Assembly (NCBI RefSeq): GCF_018130545.1
Contig: NZ_JAFCKF010000016.1
Span: forward strand, 24,839-88,838
Origin: Bradyrhizobium tropiciagri
GTDB taxonomy: Bacteria > Pseudomonadota > Alphaproteobacteria > Rhizobiales > Xanthobacteraceae
Length of the DNA: 64,000 bases
Direction of reading: 5' to 3'
In this document: positions 59,841 through 64,000 of the stretch, piece by piece
Position numbering within the stretch: position 1 is the first letter of the stretch
How the letters are laid out: the number at the start of each line of letters is the position of its first letter
The notes under the pieces: generated by a model
What the model was told of the DNA's origin: nothing
What the model saw: the letters and a program-made list of their open reading frames with translations, nothing else
Database searches by the model: none
Translations under genes and position numbers: made by a program

Positions 59841-62309
59841 TTAGGCCTTGGGAGCGGTCGCCCGCTGCTCGGCGATCGCCTTGCGCAGCGTGCGCGACAG
59901 CGCTTCGACCGAATAAGGCTTCTGGATCAGCTCGAAGCCGCTATGCGCGTTCTCGGCGAGCACGTTGCTGTAGCCGCTGGTCAGCACCACCGGCAGGCCG
60001 GGAAAGCGATCGCGGATCACGCCGGCGAGCTCGACGCCGTTCATGCCGGGCATGATCACGTCGGAGAACACGAGGTCGGCGGCGAACTCGTTCTCGGAGA
60101 GGATCGACAGCGCTGCGTTGGCATTCGCCGCGCGCTTGACCGAATAGCCGAGATCCTCGAGCAGTTCGGTCGAGAACTGGCCGACATCGTCATTGTCCTC
60201 CACCACAAGGACGCGATAGCCGCGGCCGATCGAGGTCTGCTCGGTGCCTGCGCTGGCTGCGACCTTGATGTCCACGGGGTGCATCGCCTGCGGCAGATAG
60301 ATGGTGAAGCTCGCACCGTGCCCGGGCGTCGAGGTGACCTCGATGTCGCCGTCGGATTGCTTGACGAAGCCGAAGGCCTGGCTCAATCCGAGGCCCGTGC
60401 CCTTGCCGACTTCCTTGGTCGTGAAGAACGGCTCGAAGATCGCGTCGAGATTTTCCGGTGAGATGCCGGTGCCGGTATCCTGGATCGATACCGTGACGAA
60501 ATCGCCGCTGCGCGAAGCCTGGGCGCGCAGGGCAGGGATGTGCTTGACCTTTCTGACGCCGATCGTCAGCTGGCCTTCGCCGTTCATGGCGTCGCGGCCG
60601 TTGACGGCTAGGTTGATCATCGCGGTCTCGAACTGGCCGATATCGGCGATCGCAAAACAGTCGGGATCCTCGATCCTGACCTCGATATGAATCCGTCCGC
60701 CGACCAGCGGGCGGATCAACTGCACCACGCTGTCGACCTGCGTTCCGACATTGAACACTTCGGGATTGAGCGGTTGCCTGCGCGCGAACGCCAACAGCTG
60801 CGCGGTGAGCTTGGAGGCGCGCTCCACGGTCTCCGAGATCGCGTCGATGTAGCGCCGGCGCCGCTCGTCCGGTAGATCGCGGCGGCGCAGGAAGTCGGTC
60901 GCGGAGCGGATGATGGTGAGCAGATTGTTGAAATCGTGCGCCACGCCACCGGTGAGCTGGCCGACCGCTTCCATCTTCTGCGATTGCCGCAACGCTTCCT
61001 CGCCGCGCCGCCGCTCGGTAATGTCGACCGCCTCCGGCACCGCGCCGACGATCGTGCCGTGCTGGTCCTGCAGCGGCCGCATCGCGAAATCGAAATAGCG
61101 CTCGCCGATCGGCAGCTGCAGCTGCAGCTCGATCTTGACCTCTTCGCCGCGCATCGCGGTCGTGAAGGCATTCTGGACCACGCGCGGCATGCCGCCGGTC
61201 GCGGTGAACCACGGCGTGTCCCAGAACGGCTTGCCGACCACGTCGGCAGCCTCGGCGCGGATGCCGGCCAGCGCGGTCTGGTTGGTGTAGAGCAGGTCGC
61301 CGTCGCGGTTGAGCAGCATCTGATATTGATGGCTGGTTTCCAGGATGGCGCGGGTCTGGGCTTCGCGGGATTCGAGCTGCGCGGTGCGCTCCAGGATGCG
61401 ACGCTCCAGCGACTCGTTGAGCTTGCGCAGCTCGATCTCGGCTTCCTTGGCCGCGGTGATGTCGTGGGCGACGCCGATGAAGCCGATATGCTTGCCGTTT
61501 GGGTCCCAGCGCGGCTGCGATTCCGAACGCAGCCAGCGCCAGTCGCCGGTGGCGTTGCGATAGCGCGCCTCGAGCACGAACGGCTTGAGCGAGAGTTCGC
61601 CGGTGATCTGCTCCTGCAGGATATTGGGCAGATCATCCGGATGCAGCGCCTTGCGCCAGTCGAACACGACCGCTTCCTCGAACGGCAGGCCGAGGAAATC
61701 GAGATAGGCCTGGTTGGCGAACGAGCGGGTGCGGTCGAGCTTGGTCACCCAGATCGGCACCGGCGCGCTGTCGGCGATCAGGCGGAAGCGTTCCTCGCTT
61801 TCGCGCAGGGTTTCCTGCGCCAGCATCTGATCGGTGACGTCGAGATCGGCGCCGACCAGCCGCAGCGCGCGGCCGCTGCGGTCGCGCTCGATCTTGGCGA
61901 CGACGCGGATCCAGCGGCTCTCGCCGTCGTTCGGGCGGATGATGCGGTATTCCGCCGTGTAGTCCTCGCCGCCCGCCTTGAGCACGTCGAACAGATGCTT
62001 GATCGTTCGTTCGCGGTCGTCGGGATGAATGCGCGCGACCCAGTTCTCGTAGGTCTCGTTGATCTCGTCGGGCGGCAGCCCGTGCACCAGGAGATATTCG
62101 GGAGAGCGGCGGTTGCGCACGCCGTCGCGGAAATCGATCTCGAGCCCGCCGACCCGGGCGATGCGCTGGATCCGCGCCAGCTCGGCCTCGCGCTCCTGCA
62201 ACTCGCGATGGGCGCGATCGCGTTCACGCGCGATCTCCTCAAGGTGCTGCCGCAGCCGTTCGGCTGCCGCAGCTTCGGGAAGCACATCAGAGGGATCGGG
62301 AGGGGTCAT
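59841..62309 (-). CDS. soluble PAS hybrid sensor histidine kinase
   Basis: The 822-residue protein has no membrane helix. It carries three or four PAS/PAC domains (about 35-430). The HisKA has its His in GGVAHDFNNLL, HATPase_c has N, G1 and G2 boxes (NLAVNGRDAMN, DTGTGIS, GKGTGLGLSQ), and a C-terminal receiver has its phospho-acceptor Asp in VFSDVIMPGMNG. Start 62309 is an ATG; a TTG 12 bp upstream would add four residues. Hybrid kinases of this type sense internal or diffusible cues; ligand unknown. Confidence 0.9.
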   Translation of the reverse strand: MTPPDPSDVLPEAAAAERLRQHLEEIARERDRAHRELQEREAELARIQRIARVGGLEIDFRDGVRNRRSPEYLLVHGLPPDEINETYENWVARIHPDDRERTIKHLFDVLKAGGEDYTAEYRIIRPNDGESRWIRVVAKIERDRSGRALRLVGADLDVTDQMLAQETLRESEERFRLIADSAPVPIWVTKLDRTRSFANQAYLDFLGLPFEEAVVFDWRKALHPDDLPNILQEQITGELSLKPFVLEARYRNATGDWRWLRSESQPRWDPNGKHIGFIGVAHDITAAKEAEIELRKLNESLERRILERTAQLESREAQTRAILETSHQYQMLLNRDGDLLYTNQTALAGIRAEAADVVGKPFWDTPWFTATGGMPRVVQNAFTTAMRGEEVKIELQLQLPIGERYFDFAMRPLQDQHGTIVGAVPEAVDITERRRGEEALRQSQKMEAVGQLTGGVAHDFNNLLTIIRSATDFLRRRDLPDERRRRYIDAISETVERASKLTAQLLAFARRQPLNPEVFNVGTQVDSVVQLIRPLVGGRIHIEVRIEDPDCFAIADIGQFETAMINLAVNGRDAMNGEGQLTIGVRKVKHIPALRAQASRSGDFVTVSIQDTGTGISPENLDAIFEPFFTTKEVGKGTGLGLSQAFGFVKQSDGDIEVTSTPGHGASFTIYLPQAMHPVDIKVAASAGTEQTSIGRGYRVLVVEDNDDVGQFSTELLEDLGYSVKRAANANAALSILSENEFAADLVFSDVIMPGMNGVELAGVIRDRFPGLPVVLTSGYSNVLAENAHSGFELIQKPYSVEALSRTLRKAIAEQRATAPKA

Positions 62310-62399
62310 ACGCGCCGGCAACCTCTAGGCGCAGTTTCACACAGGACGAGGCGGCTTTGCCAGCGTGATTTGTCGCATCACCGCGCGTTCACTTGCCCG

Positions 62400-63182
62400 T
62401 CACTTGCTTTTGGGCGGGCGGCAATTATAGGCCCGGCGGAACCCGGCGGCCTGCGCATCCTCCTCGGAGCAGAACCAGCGATCCGGATTGCCGAGGCCGG
62501 GGTAACTGCGGCACGCCTGCAAATGATAGATGCCGATATTGCCGGTGACGCGGGCGCGCACGGCATACTTGCCCTTGATGTTGCAGCTTGCCGGCATAGG
62601 CAGGTCGCTGGGAAACAGTGCGTCGCGGATCTGCGTGTCGCGGTCGGCCGGGCAGGCGTTGCCGAGCAGGGCGCCATCCTTCTTGGCGGTGCGGAAATCG
62701 CGCGGCGCCACGAAGCAGCCCTTCCACAACCCTGCACGATTGTCCTTGGCGGCGGCTTCATCCGGCTTGAATCGGCCAGTGGCCGACCCCTCAAGATTGA
62801 GCGCATAGCCCTTCTGCACCAGCACCTGGCTGAGGCTGGTCGGGTCGCCCTCGAGCTTGCAGACGCCGAGGCGGCGCTTCTTGAAGGTCGGATCGACGCC
62901 GATGTCGTCGCAATGAATGGGCTTGCCGCCGATCAGCTTGGCGAGCTGGTCGCGCGCTTCGATCCCGCAGGTCCAGACGTCGGCGTGCTCATCGATGCAG
63001 AGCTGATCGACCGCCGGCGCGTCGATGCCGTCGAGCCGGTAGGTCGTATTGCCGAGCTGAACGGTGCCGGCATCCTTGATGACGGCTGAGACTGCCGGGC
63101 CGGCGGCGGTCGCCGGCAGGCCGGGGATTGCAGATAGGCATGTCAGGAGAAGCGTCGTGACGACCGGATTTCGAAACCGCAT
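62400..63182 (-). CDS. exported staphylococcal nuclease-like protein
   Basis: The 260-residue protein has a signal peptide ([21 protein letters not shown]) and an SNase-like OB core ([48 protein letters not shown]). The arginines of RLDGIDAP and KKRRLGV match the positions of catalytic Arg in SNase, but the full set is not certain. Several Cys and a C-terminal extension ([18 protein letters not shown]) add disulphides. Periplasmic nuclease activity is inferred. Confidence 0.7.
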   Translation of the reverse strand: MRFRNPVVTTLLLTCLSAIPGLPATAAGPAVSAVIKDAGTVQLGNTTYRLDGIDAPAVDQLCIDEHADVWTCGIEARDQLAKLIGGKPIHCDDIGVDPTFKKRRLGVCKLEGDPTSLSQVLVQKGYALNLEGSATGRFKPDEAAAKDNRAGLWKGCFVAPRDFRTAKKDGALLGNACPADRDTQIRDALFPSDLPMPASCNIKGKYAVRARVTGNIGIYHLQACRSYPGLGNPDRWFCSEEDAQAAGFRRAYNCRPPKSK

Positions 63183-63342
63183 CTTGCTCACTTCAGGTCT
63201 TTGGCGGGCAACCGGACTTCTAGCACATGCCGATACGATCCAACCAAGCACTGTTCACGCGTGGTGCGTGCGCGCCATCACATCGCGATCGGTGTTCCGC
63301 GACGTAGAACTGCCGGACATTGCCATTGGAAGGAATGCCGGT

Positions 63343-63471
63343 ATGGCCGAGTTGATCGTCAACGTCCTCGTCGAGATCGTTACCGACATCTGGACCCTGC
63401 AATGCCTCGCGCGCTGGCGCCGGAAGAAAGCGGCGGCACAGGAGACGGCGTCCGATCAAAGATCCGATTGA
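63343..63471 (+). CDS. 42-residue protein, unknown function
   Basis: MAELIVNVLVEIVTDIWTLQ then LARWRRKKAAAQETASDQR. An amphipathic or membrane helix followed by a basic tail. AAGGA lies eight bases before the ATG. Small and unrecognised. Confidence 0.45.
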   Translation: MAELIVNVLVEIVTDIWTLQCLARWRRKKAAAQETASDQRSD

Positions 63472-63497
63472 CTTGATGAGAACAAAATAGGAACATG

Positions 63498-63731
63498 ATG
63501 CGTCACCTGAATCCCGGATACACCACGATGTCTGCACGGCCCGAATCTGACGACGATGACGGGCTGGAAGCGGCTGTCGATCAGGCGATTTCCGCCTGCG
63601 GCGGGAATCTGCGCGCGACCATCCGGGCGCTGGTCGTGGCCAATGAATTCCTGGAGAACGAGGTCAGCGAGCTGATGAAAGCCGTCGCGAAGGCCCATTC
63701 CCGCGGCCGCTTCAAGACCTATACGGGCTGA
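63498..63731 (+). CDS. small helical protein, unknown function
   Basis: The 77-residue soluble protein has an acidic stretch (PESDDDDGLEAAVDQAIS) and a helical end (RALVVANEFLENEVSELMKA). Start at 63498, five bases after AGGA; ATG at 63495 or 63528 is possible. Reminiscent of small rhizobial hypotheticals. Confidence 0.6.
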   Translation: MRHLNPGYTTMSARPESDDDDGLEAAVDQAISACGGNLRATIRALVVANEFLENEVSELMKAVAKAHSRGRFKTYTG

Positions 63732-63905
63732 AATCCCCCTCGGGCTACCGCCAAGGGCTGGCCGGACACTGGCCTGGTGCAAGGCATGGTCTGCATTACA
63801 CCGTTGCCTCCGGGGCAATTTGCTGTACCAACGGAGTGGCCCGTGCCGGATTGCGCGGGGAGGAATCCTGCCAAAAGCCCAAATCCGAAGAAGCCCAAGA
63901 AGAGC

Positions 63906-64000
63906 ATGTTCAAACGAATCCTGATCGCCAACCGCGGCGAGATCGCCTGCCGGGTCATCAAGACTGCGCGCCGTATGGGGATTGAGACGGTCGCCGTCTA
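63906..64000 (+). CDS. pccA: propionyl-CoA/acyl-CoA carboxylase alpha subunit, N-terminus only
   Basis: The visible 31 codons read [20 protein letters not shown], then [12 protein letters not shown], the start of the biotin carboxylase domain. The ACRVI...RRMGI form is that of PccA/MccA rather than AccC. The gene continues past the window. PccA carboxylates biotin with bicarbonate and ATP for propionyl-CoA to methylmalonyl-CoA. Confidence 0.85.
   Translation, partial: MFKRILIANRGEIACRVIKTARRMGIETVAV

Noticed and set aside
60936-63089. 717-codon plus-strand frame opposite the hybrid kinase
   Set aside because: Shadow of a conserved gene; spans two unrelated genes.

Overview
The window looks like chromosome of a Bradyrhizobium-type alphaproteobacterium (Nitrobacteraceae). 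The reasons are uniformly high GC coding sequence, GGAAC-N16/17-CGTT promoters typical of the alphaproteobacterial general stress sigma factor EcfG, small conserved rhizobial proteins, a recurring palindromic intergenic repeat, and a propionyl-CoA carboxylase alpha gene entering at the right edge. This assignment rests on protein style and motifs; no search was run.

Left chromosomal part (1-19.26 kb): the end of a PAS sensor kinase; a minus-strand run of glutaminase, DHA2-type MFS transporter, HdeD-like membrane protein and amidohydrolase that resembles an acid-stress unit; an SMP-30/gluconolactonase protein; a GrlR-like protein; several exported or membrane proteins of unknown role, one behind a perfect EcfG promoter; folD; a MaoC-like hydratase; a zinc-ribbon protein; a methyltransferase; and an alkane monooxygenase (alkB) divergent from an AraC-type regulator.

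Integrated element (about 19,262-38,191, 18.9 kb): a tyrosine integrase lies beside an intact tRNA-Arg(TCG). The last 14 bases of that tRNA recur at 19,262, where composition changes. From the tRNA inward come integrase, AlpA-like HTH protein, a phage-type hypothetical, an M41-type HEAGH protease protein with two small partners, a membrane protein with a possible PLD-like domain, two HTH proteins (one resembling a small terminase), an SF2 helicase overlapping a Toprim primase, a predicted small RNA, and then a lower-GC cargo. The cargo holds a Type II restriction-modification pair, a PD-(D/E)XK-like nuclease plus KAP P-loop NTPase operon, and a translationally coupled pair of unknown proteins. 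No capsid, portal, large terminase, relaxase or conjugation gene is visible. The layout resembles a P4/PICI-like phage satellite or minimal integrative element with a defence hotspot at its far end. The nuclease-KAP operon and the unknown pair are the best candidates for an undescribed system.

Right chromosomal part (38.2-64 kb): a His-rich exported protein; a ClpP-like exported protein; a CPA2 antiporter with universal-stress domains; a cluster of tiny stress-type proteins with two EcfG promoters in divergent orientation; a DMT transporter; photolyase and 1-Cys peroxiredoxin; a phosphodiesterase/phosphatase behind a good Pho box; a czcBA-type metal efflux pair without czcC; an ArsI-like dioxygenase; a GGDEF-EAL protein; an RlpA-like protein; a PAS hybrid kinase; an exported nuclease-like protein; two small genes; and the start of pccA.
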